DNA of 64,000 nt from NCBI RefSeq assembly GCF_003385895.1, contig NZ_QRDQ01000008.1, positions 1,203,603-1,267,602 of the forward strand. Direction: 5' to 3'. The position numbers were made by a program, and so were the translations under genes. Shown here piece after piece: positions 20,434-28,585 of the stretch (position 1 is its first letter; the number at the start of each line of letters is the position of its first letter). The notes beneath the pieces are model-generated. The model ran no database searches. It was not told the DNA's origin and saw nothing but the letters and a program-made list of their open reading frames with translations. The stretch comes from Flavobacterium cutihirudinis. Its GTDB lineage: Bacteria; Bacteroidota; Bacteroidia; Flavobacteriales; Flavobacteriaceae.

Positions 20434-20888
20434 TACTTAAGATCATTTAGGTTAACAGTTCTAGGTTTTTGAGCTCCGTGAGTGTGCTCAGATCCTACAA
20501 CAACATTTAGATTTCTAAAAAGTTCAGCGCCTAATTTATTTTTAGGTAACATACCTTTTACAGCTTTTTCTACTAATAATGCAGGGTTTTTAGATTGCAA
20601 TACTTTAGCAGTTAAAGTTCTTTGTCCTCCTGGGTAACCTGTATGACGCATGTAAATTTTGTCATTCATTTTTGTACCTGTAAGGTTAATTTTTTCTGAG
20701 TTGATAACAATTACGTTATCTCCACAGTCAACGTGCGGTGTGTAACTTGGCTTGTACTTACCTCTTAAGATCATCGCAACCTTTGAAGCAAGACGTCCTA
20801 AGTTATGACCTTCTGCATCAACAACAATCCACTCTTTTGTTACAGTGGCTTTGCTAGCTGAAATTGTCTTGTAGCTTAATGCGTCCAT
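20433..20888 (-). CDS. rplM: 50S ribosomal protein L13
   Basis: Large-subunit early-assembly protein. The 151 residues contain WIVVDAEGHNLGRLAS, ILRGKYKPSYTPHVDCGD and HTGYPGG, with HTHGAQKP near the end. It is first in the rplM-rpsI(-rpsB-tsf) group. A well-formed promoter lies at 20932-20962, and a hairpin at 20912-20931 falls at the very 5' end of the mRNA. Confidence 0.98.
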   Translation of the reverse strand: MDALSYKTISASKATVTKEWIVVDAEGHNLGRLASKVAMILRGKYKPSYTPHVDCGDNVIVINSEKINLTGTKMNDKIYMRHTGYPGGQRTLTAKVLQSKNPALLVEKAVKGMLPKNKLGAELFRNLNVVVGSEHTHGAQKPRTVNLNDLK

Positions 20889-20911
20889 AATATTATTTTA
20901 ATTAAACATTC

Positions 20912-20931
20912 CATCCCCAATAAAGGGGATG
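20912..20931 (-). promoter_or_regulatory. 5'-terminal hairpin of the rplM mRNA
   Basis: On the minus strand CATCCCC and GGGGATG form seven perfect pairs around a six-base loop, directly after the -7 element. It would be the first structure in the transcript, 24 bases before the rplM start codon. A role in L13 autoregulation or mRNA stability is inferred. Confidence 0.6.
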
Positions 20932-20962
20932 CAAAAGTACAATTAATTATTTTAAAACCAAA
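20932..20962 (-). promoter_or_regulatory. promoter of the rplM operon
   Basis: On the minus strand TTTG (20959-20962), a 19-base spacer and TACTTTTG (20932-20939) match the Bacteroidota consensus TTTG/TAnnTTTG. Confidence 0.75.
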
Positions 20963-21081
20963 TACCTGAAAAGAATATTTTATATCCTGAAAATCAGGCT
21001 GTCAGTTTTACTTTTAAAACAATAAAAAAAAACCACCCTCACAATAACGCGAAGATGGTTCAAAATTTCGATTTTTTTGTA

Positions 21082-21894
21082 TTAAACAATAAAGATATTT
21101 GCTATATCTACAACTTGTTGTGTTGTTAGTGGCTCGTCATAAGCTTCTGATCCTGCGGCTGCTCCAAATAAACTGGCAGTATTGTAGCCTGCCTGCATGG
21201 TAACACCTTCACCAGCGTAAACTGCTTGAGTTGCGGCTGGCATTCCGGCTCCTCTTTCTTCATTTGAAATCCATCCTTTTAATCCGCGTAAGCGTCGTAC
21301 TTCAGATGCGTGGCGTGCTTCGACAGAATGAATTTGTAATGCCGCTGTCAATAAATCTGGTGTTGTAATCAAGTTTGCTGCCTGACCTTTGTAAGCTCTT
21401 ACGCCTGTATCTTCAAAGGCTTGCGCCAGTGCTAGAAATGTTGGATAATCATTAAAAGGATCAAAAGCACCTCCAACTGTAAAGTCAAAAGTAGGTTTTG
21501 GAACAAAATTTGGGCTCATTGTGCCTCCAAGTCCTGCTATCAGAAATTTTACGTGATCAGCTTCATGATCGGCAATTTGCTGAAATACTTTTAGGTCTCT
21601 TCCTGCATTTTCTGATGCTGGGATTACTCCGGAATCTAATGCCATAGCATAAAATTCGTTTTCCAGATACTCTAAGGTCAGTGCAAATTGTAAAGCTCCT
21701 ATTGGAGTTGCAGGAGTTGGTGTGATGTCGTTTGCCATTGCCTTGTTTGCCATTGCGGATAATCCGAATGGGATTGATGCCAATGCTAAATTTTTACCGA
21801 TATTTCCAAATTGTGAAAAACTGTCTCTTCTTGAGCTGGTGCTTTTCATTAAGTTATCATCAGTGAAGGATTCTATAAATTTTAAAATGTTCAT
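21082..21894 (-). CDS. exported ferritin-like domain protein
   Basis: A 270-residue protein with a ferritin-like four-helix domain of the Ferritin_2 type (residues about 65-230). The helices carry LEYLENEFYAMAL, ADHEADHVKFLIAGLGG and ALQIHSVEARHASEVRRLRG, whose Glu and His residues are the usual metal ligands. The N-terminus SSRRDSFSQFG followed by a hydrophobic stretch resembles a Tat signal, ending near AMANKAMA. It is paired with the similar gene upstream, 26 bases away. A role in periplasmic metal binding or stress resistance is inferred. Confidence 0.8.
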   Translation of the reverse strand: MNILKFIESFTDDNLMKSTSSRRDSFSQFGNIGKNLALASIPFGLSAMANKAMANDITPTPATPIGALQFALTLEYLENEFYAMALDSGVIPASENAGRDLKVFQQIADHEADHVKFLIAGLGGTMSPNFVPKPTFDFTVGGAFDPFNDYPTFLALAQAFEDTGVRAYKGQAANLITTPDLLTAALQIHSVEARHASEVRRLRGLKGWISNEERGAGMPAATQAVYAGEGVTMQAGYNTASLFGAAAGSEAYDEPLTTQQVVDIANIFIV

Positions 21895-21920
21895 AATTTC
21901 TAAGTTTTAGCTGGTTAAGA

Positions 21921-22673
21921 TTAAGGTAAATATTTGGCTGTGAATTTTGTTGTAATAAAACCTCCAGCAATTGGTAAAATTTTAGAAGGATCCTGAGCAA
22001 CGTCTAAACCTGTCGAAGCACTAACTACATCGTCACCCGCAAAATCTTTAGAATTTGGATTAATCAAGCTTCTTATTGCGGAAGCGTGTCTGGCTTCTAC
22101 AGAAACTATTTTTCCGGCTAATAATAGGTAGTCGGCACTTTTAATTAGTTTTCCTGCACCATTATATGCTGCAACTCCAGTGTCTTCCAGCGCCTTTGCG
22201 GTTGCAAGAACTTCGTTTCGGCTATTAAAATTAAGAGAGCCATAGCTAAAAGCTAAAGAAGGAAGTAATTGTGAAGACGGATCTGGGAGTGCTCCCGTCA
22301 AAGCTGCTTTGAAGAAATCTCTGTGCACTACTTCATGGTGATATAAATCGGTCAAAACCTGGCGTTCGATATCATTAAATGTAGTGTTGAAATTTGCGGC
22401 GTTTACAACTTTCGTATAAAAATCGGCTTCAAGTTGTTCTAAGGCGTAAGCATAGGTAAGTACGCCAAAATCTCCTGAACCTAAATCAAATATTCCGTTT
22501 TTTATTCCCGGTAAAGTATTATCGGGCATTTCGTCATTATTATCATTGTCGCTGCAACCAGCTAAAACCAAACCTGCGGTAACTAATGTTAGTCCACTGA
22601 GCTTAAGAAAGCTCCTTCTGCTATCCAGTGAAGGGTCTACTTCATGGATTTTAACTTCGTTTTTCATAATCAA
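21921..22673 (-). CDS. Tat-exported ferritin-like lipoprotein
   Basis: A 250-residue protein of the same ferritin-like family as its neighbour. The N-terminus carries the twin-arginine motif SRRSFLKLSG, then a hydrophobic stretch and a lipobox ending LVLAGC, so it is a candidate Tat lipoprotein. Ferritin-like helices carry YALEQLEADFYTKV, LYHHEVVHRDFFKAAL and KIVSVEARHASAIRSL. It is first in a two-gene operon and divergent from the LacI-type gene. The start at 22673 (MIMKNEV) could instead be the second Met two codons later. Confidence 0.8.
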   Translation of the reverse strand: MIMKNEVKIHEVDPSLDSRRSFLKLSGLTLVTAGLVLAGCSDNDNNDEMPDNTLPGIKNGIFDLGSGDFGVLTYAYALEQLEADFYTKVVNAANFNTTFNDIERQVLTDLYHHEVVHRDFFKAALTGALPDPSSQLLPSLAFSYGSLNFNSRNEVLATAKALEDTGVAAYNGAGKLIKSADYLLLAGKIVSVEARHASAIRSLINPNSKDFAGDDVVSASTGLDVAQDPSKILPIAGGFITTKFTAKYLP

Positions 22674-22803
22674 AGGTTTTTATTAAGGTTAATAACATGT
22701 ATTAGGTTATTAACGAAATTTTATGCAGTGCGGTTTTACAAATTGCCGTTTTTTATGATTAATTAAAAAAAGGTCTTATAATTTCAAATAGTGGTAGGGC
22801 TTT

Positions 22804-22836
22804 TTTGTTTTATTTTAGGTAATTCTACTATATTTG
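22804..22836 (+). promoter_or_regulatory. promoter of the LacI-type regulator gene
   Basis: TTTG at 22804-22807, 21 bases, then TATATTTG at 22829-22836 fit the Bacteroidota consensus. The start codon follows 25 bases later. Confidence 0.65.
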
Positions 22837-22861
22837 TATTAATTACATAAAATTTAATTAG

Positions 22862-23890
22862 ATGAAAGCTAAAGCAACTCTAAAGCAAATTGCGAAAGAA
22901 CTAGGTGTTTCTGTGTCTACAGTGTCTAAGGCATTGAATGACAGCCCGGAAATTAGTGAGCAAACGAAGGTGAAGATTAAGGAGTATGCCAAACTCAAAA
23001 ATTATAAACCAAATGTTATTGGTCTGAATTTAAAGAACAGAAAAACCAAAACTATTGGTGTAATTATACCTAATATATTAAACTCTTTTTTTGCTAAAGT
23101 TTTTAGCGGTATAGAAAAAGTAGCCGACAAGAAGGGATATAATGTAATTACGTGTATTTCGAACGAATCTTTAGAAAAAGAAATTCATACATTAGAAATG
23201 TTGAGCAACGGAACGATTGACGGATTTATTCTTTCGGTTTCTGAAGAAGCTCAAAAACTACAAGATTACAATCATTTCTCTGAAATTATAAACGACGGAA
23301 CGCCGATTGTAATGTTTGATAGAATTGCAGATGAAGTTGATTGCGATAAAGTTGTGGTTGATGATTTCGATTCAGCTTTAAACTCAACACAGCATTTAAT
23401 TAATTTGGGATGTAAAAATATCGCGCTTATTTCTTCTGTAGATAATTTAAGTGTTGGGAAATTAAGAGCTGATGGTTATTTAAAAGCTTTAAAAGACAAT
23501 AATATTCCGGTAAACGAAAAGATCATTCTTCGTACCGATTCTGAAGATGATATGAAAGCTAAGATTGATGCCATTTTTGACAATAAAGTGGATGCTATTT
23601 TTGCTTTGGATGAAAATGATTCGGTTGCAGCTTTAAGAGTGAGTTTGAAAAAAGGATACAGAGTTCCAGAAGATATTTCAATCATTGGTTTTGCTGACGG
23701 AATTTTAGCTTCAAGACGTTTGTCTCCAAGTTTGACAACAGTGAGCCAACACGGAATTGAAATTGGTGAAGTTGCCGCAAAAAGATTAATCAAAAGATTA
23801 GAAGAAAGCGAAGAAGAAACTTCTGATTATGAAACAATCGTAATTAAGACGGTTTTGAAAGAAAGAGAATCGACTAGAAAAGTTAAATAA
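22862..23890 (+). CDS. LacI-family transcriptional regulator
   Basis: A 342-residue DNA-binding repressor or activator. The N-terminal helix-turn-helix is TLKQIAKELGVSVSTVSKALN (about 6-26), with the LacI hinge LNLKNRKTKTIGVIIPN leading into a periplasmic-binding-protein-like effector domain up to about residue 330. The effector is probably a sugar or sugar derivative, not deducible here. No sugar-utilisation genes adjoin. The divergent neighbours are the ferritin-like pair, so any link would be regulation through the 190-base shared upstream region. A strong terminator follows. Confidence 0.92.
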   Translation: MKAKATLKQIAKELGVSVSTVSKALNDSPEISEQTKVKIKEYAKLKNYKPNVIGLNLKNRKTKTIGVIIPNILNSFFAKVFSGIEKVADKKGYNVITCISNESLEKEIHTLEMLSNGTIDGFILSVSEEAQKLQDYNHFSEIINDGTPIVMFDRIADEVDCDKVVVDDFDSALNSTQHLINLGCKNIALISSVDNLSVGKLRADGYLKALKDNNIPVNEKIILRTDSEDDMKAKIDAIFDNKVDAIFALDENDSVAALRVSLKKGYRVPEDISIIGFADGILASRRLSPSLTTVSQHGIEIGEVAAKRLIKRLEESEEETSDYETIVIKTVLKERESTRKVK

Positions 23891-23906
23891 AAAAAGTATA
23901 AGTAAT

Positions 23907-23944
23907 AAAAAAAGGACCGTTTGAAAGAACGGTCCTTTTTTTTT
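23907..23944 (+). terminator. terminator of the LacI-type gene
   Basis: AAAGGACCGT and ACGGTCCTTT form a ten-pair perfect stem with an eight-base loop, followed by nine T. Confidence 0.93.
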
Positions 23945-23953
23945 GTATGTTTT

Positions 23954-24055
23954 TTGTCATTTCGACGGAGGAGAAATCACACTCAGGATTCGACAAAGAT
24001 TGGCGATTTTGATTGCGGAGTTTCTAGTGTGATTTCTCCTTCGTCGAAATGACAA
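23954..24055. repeat. long inverted repeat with 30-base arms
   Basis: The arms at 23954-23983 and 24026-24055 (starting TTGTCATTTCGACG) match at 29 of 30 positions around a 42-base loop. It lies between convergent lacI and polA, after the lacI terminator. The size and sharpness suggest a dispersed, possibly mobile non-coding element. Confidence 0.85.
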
Positions 24056-24102
24056 GATTGCACAGAAATCTAAAGTCTGCAATCTAAAATCTAAAATTCA
24101 GA

Positions 24103-26943
24103 TTAATGTGCTTCTAACCAATCTTTACCCAAACCAAGTTCAACTTCCAATGGAACCGCCATTTTAAAAGCATTTTCCATTTCGTGTTTAATCATTGGCT
24201 GGATTTTTTCGAGTTCGTCATTATGAACATCGAACACAAGCTCATCATGAACCTGAAGCAACATTTTAGATTTCCAGTTTTCGTCTTGTAATTTTTTGTG
24301 AATGTTAATCATCGCAATTTTAATCACATCGGCAGCGCTTCCTTGAATTGGTGCATTTACGGCATTTCGTTCAGCAGCACTTCTAACCACAGCATTTGCC
24401 GAATTGATATCTTTTAAATAACGGCGGCGACCTAAAATAGTTTGTACGTAACCTTTTTCTCTTGCAAATTCAATTTGCTCCTGAATAAAAGATTTTAATC
24501 GCGGATACGTTTTGTAATAAGCATCAATTAAAGCGGCACTTTCGCTTCTTGATAAAGAAGTCTGATTACTTAATCCGAAAGCAGAAACGCCGTATATAAT
24601 TCCGAAGTTTACTGTTTTGGCGTTGCTTCTTTGTTCACGCGAAACTTCTTCTAAAGCAACATTAAAGACTTTTGCAGCCGTTGCTTTATGAATGTCTTCT
24701 CCATCCTGAAACGCTTTAATCATATTTTCTTCTCCGCTCAAAGCGGCAATAATTCTCAATTCAATTTGTGAGTAATCGGCAGAGATTAAAGTATGGTTTT
24801 CATCGCGTGCCACAAAAGCTTTACGAATTTGACGTCCTCTTTCCGTGCGAATCGGAATGTTCTGTAAGTTCGGATTATTCGAACTCAAACGCCCCGTAGC
24901 AGCAACGGTTTGCATATAATCAGTATGAACACGTTGTGTTTTTTTATCAACTTGTTCTGGCAAAGCCAAAATATAAGTGCTTTGTAATTTCACCATTTGA
25001 CGCCAATCCAAAATTTGTTTAACGATTGGATTGTCATTGGCTAAATAAGTTAAAACTTCTTCGCCGGTTGCATATTGACCCGTTTTGGTTTTCTTTTGTT
25101 TTGCACCGCCAATCTTCATTTTGTCAAATAAAATATCTCCCAACTGTTTTGGAGAAGCCAAATTGAATTTCTCTCCAGCGGTTTCATAAATTTGCTGTTC
25201 TAAAGATTTGATTTCGACATCCATTTCTTTAGACATTGTTTTTAAGAAATCAACATCAAGACGAATTCCTTCGGTTTCCATTGCCGCTAAAACACTTACT
25301 AACGGAATTTCGATTTCATCAAACAACTTTTTAGTTTCTGTTTTATCTAATTCAGTTGTAAAGATTTCTTTTAGTTGTAAAGTAACATCAGCATCTTCAG
25401 CAGCGTATTCTTTAATATCTTCTAAAGGAACATCGCGCATCGAAATTTGATTTTTTCCTTTTTTGCCAATTAAAGTTTCAATTGATTTTGGAGAATATTT
25501 CAAATACGTTTCCGCTAAAATATCCATGTTATGACGCATATCCGGGTTGATCAAATAATGCGCGATCATTGTATCAAAAAGCTTTCCTTTTACAGTAACG
25601 CCATAATTTGCAAGGATTTTTAAATCGTATTTTAAATTCTGTCCAATTTTTTCGATATTTTCATTTTCAAAAAACGGAACAAATTTTTCTACTAAAGCTT
25701 TTGCTTCTTCCTGACTTTCCGGAAACGGAACGTAAAATGCTTTTCCTTTTTCGTATGAAAACGACATTCCAACAAGTTCGGCGTGCAAGGCATCAATTCC
25801 AGTTGTCTCAGTATCAAAACAAACCGAAGTCTGGTTTTGCAAATTCTGTAGAAGAAGTTTTATTCCTAAATCACCCTGAATGGTTTGGTAGGAGTGAGGT
25901 GTGTTTTCTAAAGTATTATAAAATGAAGTTCTTGCAGTTTCAGTATCTTCATCTGCGGAAGCGCTTCCAAACAAATCAAATTGATCTTCGTTTTTAGGCT
26001 GTGGTTTTTTGTATAATTTGGCATCTGGTTCTGCGGGAGCAGTTGTTTGAGTTCCGTCAGTTTTAAACAAATTATCAAACTGTTCGGCCATTCTTCTAAA
26101 CTCTAATTCCTGAAAAATAGCGTCCGTTTTTTCAATATCAGGGCGTGTTAATTCGTAATCATTTTCATCAAAAGTTACAGGACAGTCTAATAAAATAGTA
26201 GCCAGTTTTTTAGACAATAATCCTTTTTCTTTATTAGCCTCGATATTCTCTTTCATTTTTCCTTTTAGCTTATCTGTATTTTCTAAAAGGTTTTCCATTG
26301 TGCCAAATTCTTTCAAAAGTTTTTTGGCTGTAACTTCACCAACTCCAGGAAGTCCCGGAATATTATCGGCTGCATCGCCCATCATTCCTAGAAAATCAAT
26401 TACTTGCTCTGGGCGGTCAATTTCAAATTTTTCTAATACTTCAGGAACGCCCCAAATTTCAATTCCGTTGCCCATACGAGCCGGTTTGTACATAAAGATG
26501 TTTTCTGAAACTAATTGTGCAAAATCCTTATCAGGCGTAACCATAAAAACTTTATAGTTTTCTTTTTCGGCTTGTTTTGCGATTGTTCCAATTAAGTCAT
26601 CGGCTTCAAAGCCTTCAACTTCAATAATCGGAATATGCATTGCTTTTAATAATTCGCATATATAAGGTACGGCAATTTTAATAGCTTCGGGCGTAACGTC
26701 GCGATTTGCTTTATATTCCGGAAACATTTCATTACGCAAATGACTTCCGCCTTTGTCAAAAGCAACTGCAAGATGATCCGGTTTTTCTCTTTTAATGACA
26801 TCCAAAAGGGAGTTCATAAAACCCATAATTGCAGATGTATCCATTCCTTTTGAGTTGATTCTCGGGTTTTTTATAAAGGCATAATAACCACGAAAAATTA
26901 ATGCATAAGCATCTAGAAGAAAAAGGCGTTTTTGAGTTGACAT
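24103..26943 (-). CDS. polA: DNA polymerase I
   Basis: Repair and Okazaki-fragment polymerase. The 946 residues have three domains in order: 5'-3' exonuclease (about 1-290, LFLLDAYALIFRGYYAF, ADDLIGTIA, GDAADNIPGLPGVG), a 3'-5' exonuclease domain with CFDTETTGID (about 375-385), and an A-family polymerase with SADYSQIELRIIAALSGE, the O-helix RSNAKTVNFGIIYG, and LLQVHDELVFDV. The proofreading acidic residues D and E of DTET are kept. All catalytic motifs are intact. It is transcribed alone. A palindromic region (27004-27148) lies upstream. Confidence 0.98.
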   Translation of the reverse strand: MSTQKRLFLLDAYALIFRGYYAFIKNPRINSKGMDTSAIMGFMNSLLDVIKREKPDHLAVAFDKGGSHLRNEMFPEYKANRDVTPEAIKIAVPYICELLKAMHIPIIEVEGFEADDLIGTIAKQAEKENYKVFMVTPDKDFAQLVSENIFMYKPARMGNGIEIWGVPEVLEKFEIDRPEQVIDFLGMMGDAADNIPGLPGVGEVTAKKLLKEFGTMENLLENTDKLKGKMKENIEANKEKGLLSKKLATILLDCPVTFDENDYELTRPDIEKTDAIFQELEFRRMAEQFDNLFKTDGTQTTAPAEPDAKLYKKPQPKNEDQFDLFGSASADEDTETARTSFYNTLENTPHSYQTIQGDLGIKLLLQNLQNQTSVCFDTETTGIDALHAELVGMSFSYEKGKAFYVPFPESQEEAKALVEKFVPFFENENIEKIGQNLKYDLKILANYGVTVKGKLFDTMIAHYLINPDMRHNMDILAETYLKYSPKSIETLIGKKGKNQISMRDVPLEDIKEYAAEDADVTLQLKEIFTTELDKTETKKLFDEIEIPLVSVLAAMETEGIRLDVDFLKTMSKEMDVEIKSLEQQIYETAGEKFNLASPKQLGDILFDKMKIGGAKQKKTKTGQYATGEEVLTYLANDNPIVKQILDWRQMVKLQSTYILALPEQVDKKTQRVHTDYMQTVAATGRLSSNNPNLQNIPIRTERGRQIRKAFVARDENHTLISADYSQIELRIIAALSGEENMIKAFQDGEDIHKATAAKVFNVALEEVSREQRSNAKTVNFGIIYGVSAFGLSNQTSLSRSESAALIDAYYKTYPRLKSFIQEQIEFAREKGYVQTILGRRRYLKDINSANAVVRSAAERNAVNAPIQGSAADVIKIAMINIHKKLQDENWKSKMLLQVHDELVFDVHNDELEKIQPMIKHEMENAFKMAVPLEVELGLGKDWLEAH

Positions 26944-27003
26944 ATAAAAAATATTAGTCTGTAAAAATAAACAATTGGGATTTTAAAAATTAGACTCTCA
27001 AGA

Positions 27004-27148
27004 TTTTTTTTCCACCATATAAGTTATATAAGTTGATTTTACCAGGGGGCACACTGTAGAGATGCACTGCAGTGCGTCTAATCGTTGTGATGAATATTAA
27101 TGATGCAGGAATTTAAATGAACTTATATAACTTATATGGTGAAAAAAA
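27004..27148. repeat. nested palindromic element upstream of polA
   Basis: A perfect 22-base inverted repeat (27013-27034 with 27120-27141, CACCATATAAG...) is extended by a mismatch and T/A runs. It encloses an 85-base loop that contains a second palindrome centred on CTGCAG (27060-27079). The inner palindrome belongs to the same family as 8730-8749. The gap between polA and the first small secreted gene (27271) is otherwise empty of genes. Confidence 0.85.
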
Positions 27149-27193
27149 CAGCAAAAGTTAATGTCTAGTTAAAATATTTAGTTTGTAAGATTT

Positions 27194-27228
27194 CTTCATT
27201 TTCTCTTCATTTTGCGAGGGTAATTTTG
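27194..27228 (+). promoter_or_regulatory. promoter with tandem 11-base direct repeat, upstream copy
   Basis: CTTCATTT at 27194 and again at 27205 form a direct repeat with an 11-base period. The -7 element TAATTTTG begins at 27221, 16 bases after the second unit begins. No TTTG is found at -33, where the repeat lies instead. This is the layout of an activator-dependent OmpR/PhoB-type promoter. The same layout recurs at 29951-29985. Confidence 0.7.
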
Positions 27229-27270
27229 ATCTGTAAAATAAAAGGTAATTAATTTAAAATCTTAGAAATC

Positions 27271-27468
27271 ATGAGAAATTTATTGATGTTATTAGTGGCA
27301 GTTTTAGGAACAGGTGCAATGGTTCATGCGTTTCCTGCAAAAGATGGTAAAACGACTCCTGCCAAAGAAGTTAAAGCAACAAAACAGTCTAAAAATAAAG
27401 CTGATAAAAAAACAAAATCAGTAAAAACGGAAGCTCCAAAAGCAGAAGCAACAAAAGTAAAAAAATAA
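27271..27468 (+). CDS. small secreted Lys/Ala/Thr-rich protein (1 of 3)
   Basis: A 65-residue protein with a clear Sec signal (about 1-20, VAVLGTGAMVHA) and a very basic mature part of about 45 residues made of Lys, Ala, Thr, Glu and Pro, ending VKK. It has no cysteine and no domain, and is likely unfolded in the periplasm or outside the cell. It matches the proteins at 27519 and 30029 in signal sequence, in the PAKEVKA motif and in composition. The architecture recalls enterobacterial Asr, but homology is not shown. It stands next to a two-component system. Confidence 0.75.
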   Translation: MRNLLMLLVAVLGTGAMVHAFPAKDGKTTPAKEVKATKQSKNKADKKTKSVKTEAPKAEATKVKK

Positions 27469-27518
27469 GAAAAAGAACTTAAGAGAATAAAAAATATTAA
27501 TTTAAAAAATTAGAAATC

Positions 27519-27710
27519 ATGAAAAATTTATTATTAGCAGCAGCAATGGTTTTAGGAACAAGTGTAATGGTAAATGCGCAAACTGCACCAACTCAGGCTG
27601 CACCGGCAAAAGAGGTGAAAGCAACAAAACATCATAATCACAAGTCTGATAAAAAAGAAAAATCAGCAAAAACTGAAGCTCCAAAAGCAGATGCAACTAT
27701 GAAAAAATAA
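27519..27710 (+). CDS. small secreted Lys/Ala-rich protein (2 of 3)
   Basis: A 63-residue paralogue of the preceding gene, 50 bases downstream on the same strand. Its signal peptide is LAAAMVLGTSVMVNAQ, and the mature part again has APAKEVKATK, then HHNHKSDKKEKSAKTEAPKA. The histidine cluster is unique to this copy. The bases before its ATG (ATTAATTTAAAA, then TTAGAAATCATG) repeat those before gene 1, so the pair arose by tandem duplication. No promoter of its own is evident, so it is read with gene 1. Confidence 0.75.
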   Translation: MKNLLLAAAMVLGTSVMVNAQTAPTQAAPAKEVKATKHHNHKSDKKEKSAKTEAPKADATMKK

Positions 27711-27789
27711 AGATTGTTTTTGATTTGTTTACAATGCATTGTAAGAAAACAAAACAGAAATAATGGTTTATGGAGAATGCGGTTGGAAA

Positions 27790-27822
27790 AGGCTGATGAA
27801 GAAATTTGTCAGCTTTTTTTTA
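27790..27822 (+). terminator. terminator after the small-protein pair
   Basis: GGCTGAT and a facing GTCAGCT enclose a short loop and are followed by eight T. It separates the small genes from the response regulator, which may still receive read-through. Confidence 0.65.
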
Positions 27823-27898
27823 TTCGTTAATTTTTTAATAATGCGCAACAGGATTTTTTAAAATTGCTTAAATTTAATTGCGCTTAATAGCTGTATTT

Positions 27899-28573
27899 AT
27901 GAATATTTTGATTGTTGAAGATAATAAAGAGCTTGCCACAGAAGTTTTTGACTTTTTGTGCAATACGGGTTATATCTGTAAAATTGTGCATACTTGTAAT
28001 GATGCTCTTGAAGAAGTTGCCAGTAATGATTATGATGCGATGCTGCTTGATTTGGGTTTGCCTGACGGAGATGGTTTTGAGGTTTTGAGTGCGGTTCGAA
28101 AAACAAAATCCAAAATGGCTGTAATTGTTCTCACAGCTCGTGGCGAGTTGGATGACAGAATAAATGGTCTTCATTTAGGCGCCGATGATTATTTGACGAA
28201 GCCTTTTGCGCTCACTGAACTTAGCGCGAGATTATTTGCAGTTATTCGCAGAATGCATGGCTTTACACTCAATAATTTGAGTATTCACGGTTTTTTGCTA
28301 CAGCTTCAGGACTATAAAGTCAGTTATAAAGATGTGCCGCTAAGTTTGACTAAAAAAGAGTTTGATATTTTTCAATATTTGGTTTTGAATAAAAATCGTG
28401 TTATTACAAGACTTCAATTAACAGAACATATTTGGGGCGATATTCTTGAAGTTAATTCTGACTCCAATTTTATTGATGTTCATGTTCGAAATCTTCGCAA
28501 AAAGTTAGATAAACATAGATCCATAGATTGGTTTGAAACAGTTCGAAATGTGGGTTATCGCATCAATGAATAA
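27899..28573 (+). CDS. OmpR-family response regulator
   Basis: A 224-residue two-component regulator. The ATG at 27899 (MNILIVEDNKEL) is chosen over an upstream TTG because it begins at the first strand of the receiver. The receiver (1-115) has the acidic pocket ED and the phosphate-accepting D51 in LLDLGLPDGDGF, plus the late TKPF lysine. The C-terminal winged helix (about 130-224) ends RNVGYRI as in OmpR/PhoB. The kinase gene begins 12 bases after its stop. It probably binds the direct repeats upstream of the flanking small secreted genes. Confidence 0.93.
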   Translation: MNILIVEDNKELATEVFDFLCNTGYICKIVHTCNDALEEVASNDYDAMLLDLGLPDGDGFEVLSAVRKTKSKMAVIVLTARGELDDRINGLHLGADDYLTKPFALTELSARLFAVIRRMHGFTLNNLSIHGFLLQLQDYKVSYKDVPLSLTKKEFDIFQYLVLNKNRVITRLQLTEHIWGDILEVNSDSNFIDVHVRNLRKKLDKHRSIDWFETVRNVGYRINE

Positions 28574-28585
28574 AAAAAGGAACTT

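Noticed and set aside
27878..27898. TTG start for the response regulator
   Set aside because: The ATG at 27899 begins exactly at the first receiver strand (MNILIVED). The added seven residues have no support.
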